A stretch of 64,000 nt of DNA. Source: Gautieria morchelliformis (Eukaryota; Basidiomycota; Agaricomycetes; Gomphales; Gomphaceae). A program made the translations under genes and the position numbers. The notes under the pieces are model-generated. The model worked only from the letters and a program-made list of their open reading frames with translations. It was not told the origin of the DNA and made no database searches. Location of the stretch: NCBI GenBank assembly GCA_015179125.1, contig WHVA01000339.1, positions 1 to 64,000 of the forward strand. The letters are read 5' to 3'. Of the stretch, positions 1-12,058 are shown piece after piece; position 1 is the stretch's first letter, and each line of letters begins with the position of its first letter.

Positions 1-152
1 TCGGCATCTGCCGGTCTCGGTTCCGTCTCCCTGCCGATAGCCACGTCCCACAGATCTAAGTCATCGAGTATCCACTCGAGCCGCCGGCGCCACACCGCGT
101 AATTATCCCCGTTCAAGGGGTCGATCTTGTACGTGTTGTTGCTACTCGACAT
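1..152 (-). CDS. Copia-1 gag, N-terminal 50 codons (partial)
   Basis: Minus-strand reading from the ATG at 152 matches the start of the gag-pol at 8037: MSSSNNTYKIDPLNGDNY, then WRRRLEWILDDLDLWD. This is the gag N-terminal region typical of copia-type retrotransposons, in which a G-x-N-Y/W-x-x-W core is followed by helical capsid sequence. The reading frame is open to the window edge. Nothing can be said about the rest of the element. Confidence 0.85.
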   Translation of the reverse strand, partial: MSSSNNTYKIDPLNGDNYAVWRRRLEWILDDLDLWDVAIGRETEPRPADA

Positions 153-231
153 CGTCGATCGGTATTGAGTTATTGGAGTATAGAGCATAGTTAGATTTGT
201 AGTAGTTTAGTTATGCGCGGGGCCCATAACC

Positions 232-450
232 TGTGGAACGAAGGAGATATAATAATCTGATATTCTACGATCTTAAGTAGATCGTTCTGCCTTATATACA
301 TATGATGTCCATTGTATTACCAATCCCTTCGAGCTGCTGTGCCGATGCGATGCCGGTGTACCAGCAACCCGGGGTCGAGAGCGATCTCGAACCTCCGGCT
401 AAATGCGTGCCGGCTCTGCCTCGGCGGTGTCATCGTCCTGATTACTAACA
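232..450 (-). repeat. 5' LTR (219 bp) of the left-edge Copia-1 copy
   Basis: Begins TGTTAGTAATC and ends TTCCACA on the minus strand, 219 bp, the same length as the 5' LTR at 7739-7957. I found one clear substitution between them (CGGGAC against CAGGAC), so this copy is closer to that LTR than the latter is to its own 3' partner. Confidence 0.93.
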
Positions 451-456
451 CATGAA

Positions 457-3400
457 ATGTCAGTTATAGAGGTTTCTGACTCGGACTCGGATTTGGATTG
501 GAGCCCGGAGACTCGGTCATATGATACTTCAGATAGCGAGAACACATTAAGGCTGGTCAAGAAGCACCATCACATGAATGTACTTTCACCGCAGACACCA
601 CAGAAACAGTCTTCTTATGTAAAAGTTCAGCTCAATGACAGTCCAATTGACTTAACAGACTCACCACTGGCCTTTCCTATGCCCAAATCATCACACTCGA
701 AATCGTTGGCTCTAACCGTTCACTCGCAGCCATATGTCAAAAGGTATGGCTACCCAGTAACTGAAGCGGTCCCATCTGGTGCCCCACGTATTGGCACAAC
801 ATATTCCAATCTGCATGAGGCCAAGGTGGAGATTATCCGCTACGAGGAGAAACGAGGATATAAGATGCGCATTGGTCAGAGCAAGAGGATGGAAGGTGAT
901 GAGGACGGGCTTCCCAAAAAAATAACGATGCGGTGTCACAGCTATCGGACTCACCAGCCAATGCACAACCCAGCTATTGACCCGAGTGACCACCGGCAAG
1001 GCAAGACAATCAAAACAGACTGTAAAGCGCACTATAATCTTAACCGTTGTGTCGGCGCAACTTTCTATACTCTGACCTGGGCCGATTACACACATAACCA
1101 TAACCGTAATTTGGCAGTGGGTGCCTCAGCTCCACATCCAGCCACAGATGCACAGCGTGCCCTCATACAGACCTATGCCAACAACCCATCCTTCTCTCGG
1201 CGCCAGATTTAGGCCATCCTTTCACAGTCCTTTCCCGAGCATGACCTCAAACCACGTCAAGTATCCAATCTGATCAACGATGCCCGAGCACAGAGTTGCA
1301 ATGACATAGATGAACTAGGTGGGGACTTTGCTGCCATTATTCATAGTCTCCAGGAAAAATGTGCAACAGGAGAGGGTTGGCACTATTATTTGAATCTTGA
1401 CGACATTGGGAAAGTTACAGGGCTCTGGTGGCAGTCGCCTGAACAGGCAACATTGGCACGAAGGTTCTCAGATATCCTTATAACAGACAATGCAGCAAAC
1501 CGTAATCAATATCGTTATCCTCTGAACATTGGGATAATTATTGACAATTTTGCCAACTCACGCAACATCTGGTACGCGCTTCAAGCTCGTGAAGACATAC
1601 AAACTCATCGATGGGTTATTTGGAACCATCTCCTCACTGCACGGCTCCCGCCAGAAGTGCTTGGATCCGACCGTGACCCCGCTCTACTTCAAGCAGTAGC
1701 TCAAGAACTGCCAAGCACATTTCATGTGCTCTGTCTCCATCACCTTGATGGCAATGTCACACTTAACCTGCGCAGAACACTTGGAGTGCACTGGGATAGG
1801 TTCACTCAAGGATTTTGGAAAGTGTATCGAGCTGTGTCACCCGAAGTGTTCGAATCACTTTCCATCTAGCCGAAGATACCTTGAAAAAGAGCTATACCCT
1901 GTCCGAGAGCAGTGGGCCCATGCCTGGGTTGCACCTAGGTTTACGGCAGGTCTCAGAACTAATGGACGTTGCGAGTCTGAGAACCGGGTGAACAAGGTCT
2001 TCAGGGGCCAAAGGTGTCAGCCAAAATGCTTTTTGATTCCCTGAATGAGTGTACCATAAGTCAGAGTCTTAAGGAACAGGAACGGGTGCGACAGGTCAGT
2101 CATCTTGTCTCTATTACCGTTAACAATCTGAAACATGCAGTAGTCATCATGCAAACAACACGAATCCAATCTCGAATGGCTCTTTGCAAAAGTACTCACG
2201 CTTCTATGCCAGTATGCAGGGCCGTTTGCATTGCAAACTTGTTACCGTGAGATGGGACTATCTATGTATTACAGAGTTGAGGTTCTGCAACTCCCTGACG
2301 GTGTTACATCATGGGTGAGACAAACTATTTATATCATTTCTTTGTAAGTGATATAGTGTATGGCCTAGACGCAATATGCAGTGCATGTTGAGAACGAGAT
2401 GGTATACGAGTGGCAAGGCAATGAAGAGAAGGTATGTGATTACGCTATATTCGCCACATTGTATTCATTCAGAAAATTAGCACATGCATGACCCATTCAC
2501 CAATGATACACGTCTCATCTTGACAGAATGGTTTATGATGTTGATTCGGAAGCAAGCCTTGCCGGTCACCCATCTCCTTTGAGTGATACACCTAAGCTCA
2601 GGCGCTAGTCATCTTGTGGCGATTCTGGATGCAGGACGGTATGTATGTGACTGCTGCATGGGCAGTAATTTAGGCATCCCGTGCCACCATTACTTTACCG
2701 TTTTATCCCGAGTGCAAGGGATGCTTTTTCACATAGTGCTTGTGTGTCAAAGGTGAGTCATACCTCTCTCCACAGTAACAGCATCTGAAATATGGTGTAG
2801 GTGGTGGCAGGACCCTAGTCTAGATGCTGGCTCAATCCTGCCCATCACACTGACCCATGCTGTTCCAGAAAAACTGCTTAGTCTTCGTGCACGCCCGCTA
2901 CCTGTTGCACAAGTCTCAAACCCACTGGATAGAGCACACACGAGAAATTGTACCCCCCCTCCATCCACACAGTCAATCAACGCCCGTACCGTCTTCCAGG
3001 AAGCACAAGCCGCTCTTAAACCTCTCTTGAACAATGTCCAGACTCAAGAACAGCTGGACACATTAATCCGTGGACTCGGCACGATCAGGTATGGCGATGA
3101 GACCAAAGTAGATTTAACCTATTTAATTTCATGTAGTGCATCGCAAGCCAACCCGGCTCCAGTTCTCCATGACCCACCAGTCATCTCTCATAAAGGCCGT
3201 CCCCGCACCACACGCCTCACCTCTGCAATAGAAGGACCTCCAAGAGGAGGTGGTGGGACGAAGCGGCCCAACCCTAGTGCGACAGAAAAACCAATCCCTC
3301 TACATCCTTCTGTTGATCCTAACCCTGTCACTGAATCACCACCAAAGCAACGCCGACGCCCCGTGCGGTGTGGACTGTGCCATCGCGAAGGACATGATCG

Positions 3401-3464
3401 CCGCCGTTGCTATGATATTCAGGTTGAACGCGAGAACAAATTACGAAGGGGGGTGCGAAAGTAG
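457..3464 (+). pseudogene. MULE (Mutator-like) transposase, broken
   Basis: The frame opens at 457 with an acidic leader. A FAR1/WRKY-GCM1-type zinc-binding domain follows (C in ITMRC, C in KTDC, then THNHNR). A TAG at 1210-1212 interrupts it, but the same frame continues to 1869 through the MULE catalytic domain (ITDNAANRNQY, GSDRDPALLQAV, FHVLCLHHLDGN). Around 1865 the frame shifts (WAHAWVAPRFTAGLRTNGRCESENRVNK) and shifts back near 2014. Later exons with short introns lead to a C-terminal CCHC-type knuckle (CGLCHREGHDRRRC) and stop at 3464. MULE transposases cut and paste DNA in the nucleus; the stop and at least two frameshifts make this copy inactive. No terminal inverted repeats were recognised. 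Family assignment is firm; exact exon borders are not. Confidence 0.82.
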
Positions 3465-4009
3465 AAAGTAGACTAGGCCAGAGAATGGTGTATAATTCAT
3501 AGAGACAACTACGGTATATACAGCGAAGTAGACCTATGGATGTGACCTTTAGCTACAATCACGTGCCTGGAGTTTGAAAATAACGAGAGTTTGAAAATTT
3601 GGGTCAAAGCCGGCCATGAGGGCCCGAGTTAATGAACTCTGTAGCTAGAGTTGTTAGTAAATACTGAATCTTTCTTGGGACGCGTGGGGTCGCGAAGATC
3701 ACGTAAAATGACCATGCACGACGTGTAATTTAGCACTGGAGAGCCTTCATGCACTCCTGAGACCTCTGTTTTGCTGGGATTTTGCGTGATTTACATTTCA
3801 TATAACCCTATTTGGTGTTTAGTCCTCAATTCTACTATGCCGATGGCAGGGGGCTGGTGGGAGAAACAAGGGCTAGTCACGCTGCAGCTAATTACTCTGT
3901 GTGACAGGCGCCCGCGCGGCCGGATCTTGGCATGAGACTCCAACTCACTCCGCCGCCTTTTGTTCTCTGCCATCCACTGCCATCCACATGCGCGCTAAGT
4001 ACTGTACCC
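3465..4009. other. Intergenic, no gene recognised
   Basis: Non-coding spacer between the MULE remnant and the pogo-type transposase. I looked for inverted termini of either element and saw none that I could pair with confidence. A start at 3932 in frame with the downstream gene exists, but the ATG at 4010 fits the usual N-terminus better. Confidence 0.6.
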
Positions 4010-6300
4010 ATGCCTCAATCCAGCGGGGCGACCGCGATCTCGAGCCCTATGGATGAGGATGTGGGATCTCGAATGAAAGCGGCGTTAGTAGCGTTCCAAT
4101 CAGGCCGGCACAAGTCGATGAGGGCGGCGGCGACCGGGTGGAATGTTAAGTACAGCACCTTGCGCAACCGTATCCAAGGTAATCACCAGGCTCCACGGGA
4201 CGCTCATGAAAAGCAGAAATTGCTAAGCAGCCACGAAACCTCCGCTGTGGTCGACTGGTGCAAGTTCAAGGCGCTCAAGGGGGAGCCTCTCTCGTGCCTG
4301 GACCTGCAGCACACGGTTCACTCGTTGTGCGGCAAGGAGCCGAGTAAACGTTGGGTGGCGACGTTTCTCAAGACACATGCCGAGGAACTCGAGGCGCGTA
4401 AGCCCCGCGCGCTGGACCCGAAGCGAGCCCGAGCTTTCAACAGGATGAACGTCGGGTCTCATTTCAAGCTTCTCAAGGAGGTGCTGACCAAGTACGATGT
4501 CCCACCTGAGAACATTTACAATGAGGATGAGAAGGGCGTCCAGCTTGGCGGTGGGAGGAAGGGGATCGCCACGCAATATATTTTCACCAAAGGGGCGAAG
4601 GATAGGTACGCTCTGCGATCCGACTCCCTCACCAACATCACCGTTCTGGAGGCCGTTTGCGCCAACGGCACCAAAGTTCCACCGTTGGTGGTGCTGACGA
4701 ACGGTGCGGAGCCAGAAGGTTGGTGGAAATGCGCTGGATTGGGCGGGTGAGTCCTTCTGTCACATACGTCCTGTTCGCACTGATGTCTGGCTTCGTAGTG
4801 TTGCATATTCTCAGAACGGCTGGACCGACGATGAGGTATATTTGGGCTGGTTCAGAGATGTTTTCCTCAAACACGTATCCGCGAATAACCCTTCGGGCAA
4901 GCCTATCCTTCTTATTACGGACGGTCACAAATCCCATGAGACAGACGGCGTCCTGGAGTTAGCAACCAAGAACGACATCATCCTCTACTCCCTCCCTCCC
5001 CATACGACCCATAAACTCCAGCCGTTGGACGTCGCTGTGTTCGGCCCGCTTCAAATTGCGTGGGCCATTCGATGCCAAAAGAGCGGCATTGAGCGGAGGC
5101 CAATCATGCGCCAAACCTTCATGAAGGAATATCTCGCCGTCCGGGAGACGTCCATGACGACGAAGGTGATCCAAAGCGCGTTCAAGCGCTGCGGAATCCA
5201 CCCGTTTGACGACCAGGTGTTCACGGACGAAGACTTTGGACCCAGTCTGTCTACGTCGACGGCCGGTGGCGTTGTGCCTGACTTGTGGTCAGGCGATCTT
5301 CCCTCCTCCCCTGAGAGTGCGGAGATGACGCCCGGGGAGGACCAGGAGAGTCAGGATAGTCAAGCGAGTGGCGGGTCTCCAGGCGCGCGAGGAAGGAATG
5401 ACAATAATGAGGAGGATGACGAGGAAGATCAGGGCGAGGGCGAGAACATCGAGGACGATGAGCACAACAATGAGGAGGCCGAGGCGGGGATGGTGGAGCA
5501 GCAGGGCGATATGGATGATAACGATCCAGATCACGCACCGATTGTCCAGGATGAACCTGTAAGTCAAGCGTATTTCATGTAACGTCACGTAGGCTGGTGC
5601 TGATCAGCTATAGGGCGTGACACTCCCTAATCCCAAAGAGCCCCCTCCCGACTCCGTGGGTGTCAAGTCGCCCATTCCATCCCTATGGGACTATTGGTTT
5701 CTCTCACCACCCTCATCCATGGATACCTCTTCCATGACATCATCAGCACTCACAGGCTCCAGTGGCCATCGCCGTCACTCGTACGGCATTCGCAGCATTA
5801 CGCAGGACAAGACGCGCCGCCTAAAGCTCCTGAATCGACGTAATAGTGTGGCCCACTCCTCTGCCTCCTCATCCCAGCGCTCTGGCTCCGGTGCATTCTC
5901 TTCTCCTATGTCCATCCATGACTTGCCAGTTGAGAACCTGAGTGAGAGTCTCATCAGCCAAATAAATGGCATGTTCCTTAACATGCGTGCCGCCCAGGCA
6001 GACGCCAAGGTGGTCCGGGAAGAGAACCAGCTCTTGCGGGAGGACAGCCAGGCCTCACGGGCAGAGACCCAGGCCTCGCGGGCACACATCACACTTGCTG
6101 CCATGGAGATAGCTCATCTGCGCCAACTGATAGAAGAGGGCACCAAAAAGCACCCCGCCAAACGGCGCAAGACCCACGCTGGCCCCCGGGTGATAACGTG
6201 CCCCACACGGGCTGCCCAATTTGAGGAAGAACAACGAGGACGTGAGGCCCAACAGGCTGAGGAAGCCGCCAAAAAGCAAGAGCTGGAAGCGGCTGCCTGA
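4010..6300 (+). CDS. pogo/Tigger-type DDE transposase (727 aa before a likely premature stop)
   Basis: Three exons, 4010-4746, 4799-5558 and 5614-6300, joined by introns of 52 and 55 bp (GTGAGT...GTAG and GTAAGT...ATAG) with the frame kept exactly. Domains in order: psq-type helix-turn-helix near residues 18-55 (FQSGRHKSMRAAATGW), CENP-B-type DNA-binding domain (VVDWCKFKALKGEPL), DDE_1 nuclease. The catalytic acids appear as YNEDEKG, LLITDGHKSH and KLQPLDVAVFGPL. A very acidic tail and a Ser-rich, coiled-coil-like C-terminal half follow. It would excise and insert a Tc1/mariner-superfamily element at TA sites. The nuclease core looks intact. The TGA at 6298 is probably secondary because the same frame continues with conserved-looking sequence. 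No TIRs were identified. Confidence 0.85.
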
Positions 6301-7076
6301 GCACGAGAGCTTCAACGCTCTCACAATGCGGTTTTAAAGACGTTTGAACAACCCATCGCAGCATATAAACATAAAGGCGACTTGAAAGACATCGCAGCTG
6401 CCTTCGCCCTCGACCAACAGGGGACTATCGCACAGTTGACATCTCGGATCAAAGAGTACATGACACTCCATCCTGAACTTGCCACCAACCCTCGCTTCCA
6501 GGCGCTTTTCTTAAAAGCGCGCCGAAGCCGCAAACGATGTGCATCCATTGGAGACTCGTCTGCGGAGGTAAATCCCCCTCCGCCTGCCCTTCCCCCTCTG
6601 CCTGCCGTTCCGCCTCTACCTGCACATCTGCCCCACGCGCGCATGGCCCGTGGCTTGACCCCTGCTCATGACAGGTCATTCCCTGAGTTTCCGAGGACAC
6701 GGCCCGTGGCTTGACCCCTGCTCATGACAGATCATACCGCGAGTTGGGCTCCGGTGTCCCTCTCATGCGAAACCCCGTGTATGCGGGCACCCCTGTTCTC
6801 CCTGGCATCCCCGGTATCCCTCTGCCCCACGCGCGCTCGGCCCGTGGCTCGACCCCTGCCCACGACATGGCGTATCCTGAGTTCGTACCCGGCTCATCCA
6901 GTGTCCCTCTCACGCGAAACCCCGGGTACACTGGCCTCCCTCCCTCTTCCCTTCCCTTGACTGGTTTTGGTCCCTCTCAGGCCAATCCCTCCTCCGCATA
7001 TTCCATGTACCCTGAGGCATCCAGACGCCCTGATCAGTCCTACGACCCTTCGTTTTGGCCGTACCATCACTATTAA
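6301..7076 (+). pseudogene. Downstream C-terminal part of the pogo-type protein, past the TGA
   Basis: The frame used before the TGA at 6298-6300 continues without a stop to 6714 (AREL, KHKGDLKDIAAAFALDQQG, QLTSRIKEYM, RFQALFLKARRSRKR). This looks like a SAP-like helical motif followed by Pro-rich sequence. A frameshift near 6700 then moves the repeat-bearing tail into another frame, open to 7076 (ending SFWPYHHY). The tail is probably the original C-terminus of the transposase, now lost from the main product. An alternative is that the longer form was never essential. Confidence 0.6.
6640..6935 (+). repeat. Coding repeats in the transposase tail
   Basis: At least three imperfect units of the type ARGxTPAHDxxxxE...VPLxRNPxYxG, starting near 6648, 6702 and 6841. 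A stretch beginning GGCCCGTGGCTTGACCC is nearly identical at about 6646 and 6702. The first two copies read in different frames, so a slippage or unequal exchange between units probably caused the frameshift. Confidence 0.7.
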
Positions 7077-7634
7077 GTGGGCTGCAAGTTCTATGTTTCA
7101 TAGTACATGTATCAATATGTGGTGTACTACTTACTTCCTCATGTACAGTAAGTAGCATACTTCTATAATGTACTGTACTGGACTGGACACTACTCTAATG
7201 GTGTGCCGTGATGGCACTCCTAGCCAAAAGAGACGGCAATGTGTGACCCAATGGTGACAGAACGTGACGGTTTGTGACGAAATCGCACGGCATCGTGTTC
7301 AAAGTCCTGTACAGCGGCTTCTGCTACGCAGGGCTCCCTTAAAAATTAAGAGAACCTTACAGAGAACAAAATAACATTTGTAGTTTATAATCCATCCACT
7401 TTTCAGGTCTGCCTAGACTGGCATTCCGGTGCAGTAACAGTTTTATGCAATTTTCAAACTCCTGGTACCCGATAGTACCTCGCAGGGACCTGTACAGTAG
7501 CGGTGGTCGCCGATATTCGGCTTGTGTCCCAGAGTTTGGCGGTACCTGGTGGTGCCGATGCTGCACCGGGGTTGCTGGATAAGCCATGGGGTTGTGTTTC
7601 CCACGGGGGGTTGCCACACAGAATTATCCCCGAA
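7077..7634. other. 3' flank of the pogo-type gene, no gene recognised
   Basis: Non-coding by my reading. It should contain the 3' end of the pogo element, but no terminal inverted repeat with a TA duplication could be matched to the 3465-4009 side. Segment A starts near 7635. Confidence 0.5.
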
Positions 7635-7738
7635 TACCTGGCTCCTGGCTAGATCTGAAGCTAATTATGTAAGAAATCTAGTGGTTTCAAATCTAAAGTT
7701 TGCATATAAAGTGCAAACCTGGCCTATAATACGATATT

Positions 7739-7957
7739 TGTTAGTAATCGGGACGATGACACCGCCGAGGCAGAGCCGGCACGCATTTAGCCGGAGGTTC
7801 GAGATCGCTCTCGACCCCGGGTTGCTGGTACACCGGCATCGCATCGGCACAGCAGCTCGAAGGGATTGGTAATACAATGGACATCATATGTATATAAGGC
7901 AGAACGATCTACTTAAGATCGTAGAATATCAGATTATTATATCTCCTTCGTTCCACA
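7739..7957 (+). repeat. Copia-1 5' LTR
   Basis: 219 bp, TGTTAGTAATC...TTCCACA. A TATA box (TATATAAG) lies at 7891-7898. It differs from its 3' partner at about ten positions plus a 3-base insertion, but from the left-edge LTR (232-450) at about one. Confidence 0.95.
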
Positions 7958-7972
7958 GGTTATGGGCCCCGC
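7958..7972 (+). promoter_or_regulatory. Copia-1 primer-binding site
   Basis: GGTTATGGGCCCCGC directly after the LTR. Its complement, GCGGGGCCCATAACC, carries CCCATAA, the anticodon loop of initiator tRNA-Met, and not the 3' CCA end. This suggests priming by a tRNA half cut in the anticodon loop, as known for Drosophila copia. The same 15 bases follow the LTR at 14590, at 37722 and, inverted, at 217-231. Confidence 0.8.
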
Positions 7973-8036
7973 GCATAACTAAACTACTACAAATCTAACT
8001 ATGCTCTATACTCCAATAACTCAATACCGATCGACG

Positions 8037-11000
8037 ATGTCGAGTAGCAACAACACGTACAAGATCGACCCCTTGAACGGGGATAATTACGCGGTGTGGC
8101 GCCGGCGGCTCGAGTGGATACTCGATGACTTAGATCTGTGGGACGTGGCTATCGGCAGGGAGACGGAACTGAGACCGGCAGATGCCGACAACGTCACTGC
8201 GAGCGAGCAGCAGGAGACCGACGATTGGAGAAGGAAGGACAAGAAAGCTAGAAAAGAGATTTGCCTCAGAGTTGCCGATGAACAACTAGTTTACATCAAT
8301 CAGACGATGTCTGCGTTTGCTGTATGGACTAGTCTACAAGCAATATTCGAATCTAAGGGAGCAGTGGGGATTGTAAATCTCCGAAGAGATTTCTTCCGGA
8401 CGCTTGCCGAGGACGGCGCGAACATGGAGGAGCACGTACGCAAGCTCCGCGGCATTCAACAGGAATTGAATGCACGGGGGCATTACATCAGTGACACCGA
8501 GTTCTCGAACACGTTGCTGACATCATTACCAGATTCTTGGTCGGCGTTTATTACGGCAGTAAACGCCAGTGGAGCCGGGACAACAGCTGATATATTAATA
8601 GCTCGGGTCCTCGATGAGGATCGAGCACGGAAAGCTGGATCGGCACGGCAGACGGCGCTTAAGGTGCAACAACGTCACAGGACCAAGAAAGATGACTCAG
8701 GAGCAACAAAGGGAAAATGCCGAAATTGCGGCAAGAAGGGTCATTACGTGAAGGACTGTTGGGTGAAAGGTGGCGGCAAGGAGGGCCAAGCACCGAAATG
8801 GTTCAAACCAGGGAACAAAGAAACAGTCAAACAAGCAGAAGAAAAGGACTTCGCATTTGTATCTAAGGAGGTAGCATACAGTGCTATATCCGCATCCGAC
8901 TGGTTAGCCGATTCAGCGGCAACAACACACATAGCTAGAAGCCGAAATGATTTCGCTAGCTATGCCGAGGAACCATCAGAAATCGAAGGAATTTCACCTG
9001 ATGCGGTACTACATACACAAGGCCGAGGCACTATATACATGGAATTCAAGATCGGTGCCAAGACGAACACGATCGAACTACGTGACGTCAAGCATGCACC
9101 GGATGCGCCGAATAACCTTATCAGCGTAGGGCGTTTAACTGATAAGGGCAACACGGCCACATTTTCAGGCACCGGCGTCGAATTCAAATCACGCGCCGGA
9201 GTTACCTTCGCACAGGGACAGAAGCGTGGGCGGCTATTCTGTATGAAGGCACGGGTCACTCGATCAGTCGAGGCACGGGACTTTGCCGCAGCGGCAAAGG
9301 GACGGTCATGGGACAAATGGCACAGGATACTAGGGCACGTCAATATAAACTCCATAAAGTTGTTGAAATCTAACGATCTAGTCACCGGACTTGAGATCGA
9401 TGAGTCAAACGAGCCGAGCCAGTGCAAAGCATGCATACAAGGCAAGCGGCATGTGGAGCCGTTCCCCAAAAGAGCCGAGGACACTGTAGAACAGGTCGGT
9501 GACCTGACAGTATCCGATGTATGGGGACCTGCCCAGACTGAGGGACCATCACGTGAAAAGTACTTTTATTCTTTCACGGACATCAAATCGAGGTACACCG
9601 TAATCTATTTTGGGAGCACCAAAGATGAAGTGCTCAAACACTTCGAGACGTACAAGGCATTCCTCGAGACCCAAACAGGTCAGAAACTAAAGAGGTTTCG
9701 CTCGGATAATGGAGGGGAATATGTCAATAAAAATTTCAAGGAATTTTGTGCAAAATATGGCATTATCACGGAGACCACAGCTCCATACTCCCCAGCCCAG
9801 AATGGAATTGCCGAACGACTCAACCGGACCTTACTCGAGCACGCACGGGCAATGATGTTTGCCAAGAACCTGCCAAAAATACTCTGGCCCGAGGCTGTGG
9901 CTTACGCGTGTTATATCAAAAATCGATCACCCACGCGAGCGCTTGGAGATGACGCAACGCCGTTCCAAGCACTATTCGGCAAGAAGCCGAACATAGCACG
10001 TCTAGAGGAATTCGGGACAAATTGTTGGGTTATGGTGCCGGATCAACGTCGAGCCAAACTTGATCCAAAGGCAGAAGAGCATATATTCGTCGGAGTAGCA
10101 GAACATGCAAAAGCCTGGAGGTATTACAATAAAGCCTCAAAACATGTTCAAATTTCAAGAAATATTACATTCGACGAAAACGACAACAAACTCTACCCTA
10201 TCCCAGATAACGACGATGACGACACGGCACCGCTCGAGGGGAGCACTCACCGCGCGAGCATGTGCCGGACCCGATCACATCTACCCCACAGACGTCATCA
10301 CCCCAGACAACGCCCGTTCCTGATCCACCTGAACAAGCGCCAGCTCCAGAGATCCGACGGAGCGCGCGTATCACTCAAAGACCAGATTACCGGAAACTAA
10401 ATAATTCAGGACGCACCGAGCAGGTTTACATAACGAGAGAAATCGTCACTGAACCTGAGAATTACAGAGCGGCGGTATCACGTGATGATGCGCCGATCTG
10501 GGAGAAAGCGATGGAAATTGAGATGGACCAACACAAGACGTTAGGAACATGGGAGTTAACAGAACTACCACCCGGACGAGTAGCTATCGGTTGCCGATGG
10601 GTATACGCTATCAAAACACAACCGGACGGACAATTCGATAAGGCTAAAGCAAGGGTTGTGGCTCAAGGATTCACACAGAGGCCAGGGATGGATTACTACG
10701 AGATAACCTCACCCGTGGTCAAATTCGATTCACTACATGTTCTATTAGCGATCGCAAACACACTCGATTGGGAAATCGAAATGATGGATGTCAAAGGTGC
10801 CTACCTCAATTCAACCATAGATGAGGAGATCTACATGCGCCAGCCCGACGGTTTTGATGATGGATCTGGACGCGTTCTAAGAATATACAGAGCGCTCTAC
10901 GGACTCAAGCAATCGGGACGAGCTTGGCATCAGCGCTTACGCAAATTACTACTCGATCTCGGCTTCCATCAAAGTACAGCCGATGAATGTGTCTACATCA

Positions 11001-12058
11001 GACAAGATAAGGATTCAATCGAAGTCATATCAGTATATGTGGACGACTTTGGACTATTTGCTGACTCCAAAGGAGGGATGATTAAGCTCAAGGGGGAGCT
11101 TCATGGGAAATTCCCTTTAACAGATTTAGGAGAAATGAAGAAAATCTTGGGAATTAGAGTTGAGAGGAATAGGAATGAGGGAACACTGATCATGTCACAA
11201 GGACATTACATCGACATCATACTCGATCGATTCAACATGACAACGGCTCATTCGGTATCTACACCTCTGCATAAAATGATCAAACTCACGACACCCATGG
11301 ACTCGACAGGTCCAACTGCCGAAGTACCCTATGCCAAGGCGATCGGATCACTCATGTATGCAGCACTCAGCACGCGACCTGATTTGGCTTTTACCGTACA
11401 ACACTTGAGCCAATTCACTACTACTTACGGAACCGAGCACTGGACGGCGATCAAGCACGCGCTCAGGTACCTCAAGGGGTCACGTGACGACGGCATAATC
11501 TTCCGACGAGACGCTGGTCTCGACCTTGAAATATTTGTCGACTCGGATTATGCTAATAGAAACGACGCACTATCTATTAGTGGCTACGTAGCTATACTAG
11601 GAGGAGGAACTATTGCATGGAGCTCGAAGAAGCAGCGAACGATCGCGCTATCTACCACGGAGGCCGAATACATGGCACTTACCGAGGGCGCCAAGCAATT
11701 AATCTGGCTGAGGCGTTTTATCGAGGAACTTGGAATCGATCAAACCCAGCCCACGTCACTTCGATCAGACAATCTAGGCGCCATTACACTATCGCATGAC
11801 GCAACGTATCATGCGCGTACCAAACACATCAATGTCGCATATCATTTTATCCGTGAGAAAGTGGCCTCTCACGAGGCATCACTTACATACGTACCGACGA
11901 AGGAGAACGTAGCGGACATATTTACAAAGGGATTAGACATGCATCAACACAGGTATCTATTAGGGAAATTAGGATTTTACCGAAGGGACTTCTCGCTGAG
12001 GGGGAGTGTTAGTAATCGGGACGATGACACCGCCGAGGCAGAGCCGGCACGCATTTAG
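8037..12058 (+). pseudogene. Copia-1 gag-pol polyprotein with one frameshift
   Basis: One reading from 8037 to about 10260 and a second from about 10262 to 12058 join into a complete copia polyprotein. In order: gag, CCHC knuckle (CRNCGKKGHYVKDC), protease (WLADSAATTHIA, DSA where DSG is commoner), GAG-pre-integrase (WHRILGH), integrase (SDVWGP, SDNGGEY, NGIAERLNRT, the last with the catalytic Glu), then reverse transcriptase (YVDDFGLFADS) and RNase H (VDSDYAN, STTEAEYMAL, TKHINVAYHF). The only lesion seen is a frameshift near 10250 between integrase and reverse transcriptase, so the copy was recently active or could be mobilised in trans. Start chosen at MSSSNN because it matches the left-edge copy; an upstream ATG at 8001 also exists. 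Confidence 0.92.
11995..12006 (+). promoter_or_regulatory. Copia-1 polypurine tract
   Basis: The purine run GAGGGGGAG immediately upstream of the 3' LTR; the usual plus-strand primer. Comparable tracts (AAGGGGGAG) precede the 3' LTRs at 20545 and 47355. Confidence 0.8.

Larger units (their letters stand above)
1..450 (-). mobile_element. Copia family 1, partial inverted copy cut by the window edge
   Basis: The reverse complement of this stretch matches the 5' part of the Copia element at 7739-8190 almost base for base: LTR, primer-binding site (217-231) and start of gag. The element runs leftwards out of the window. Its outer LTR end at 450 lies six bases before the ATG of the MULE transposase at 457, so it probably landed in the 5' region of that older element. 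The opposite end and the target duplication lie outside the window. Confidence 0.93.

Noticed and set aside
712-1101. Minus-strand open frame across the MULE gene
   Set aside because: Antisense shadow of a recognised coding region, with no motif of its own.
5251-5588. Minus-strand open frames across the pogo-type gene
   Set aside because: They lie over the acidic GAG/GAT-rich tail; the composition opens the other frames. No recognisable protein.
7357-7617. 86-aa minus-strand frame before segment A
   Set aside because: No motif, no splice-compatible neighbours, low-complexity content.
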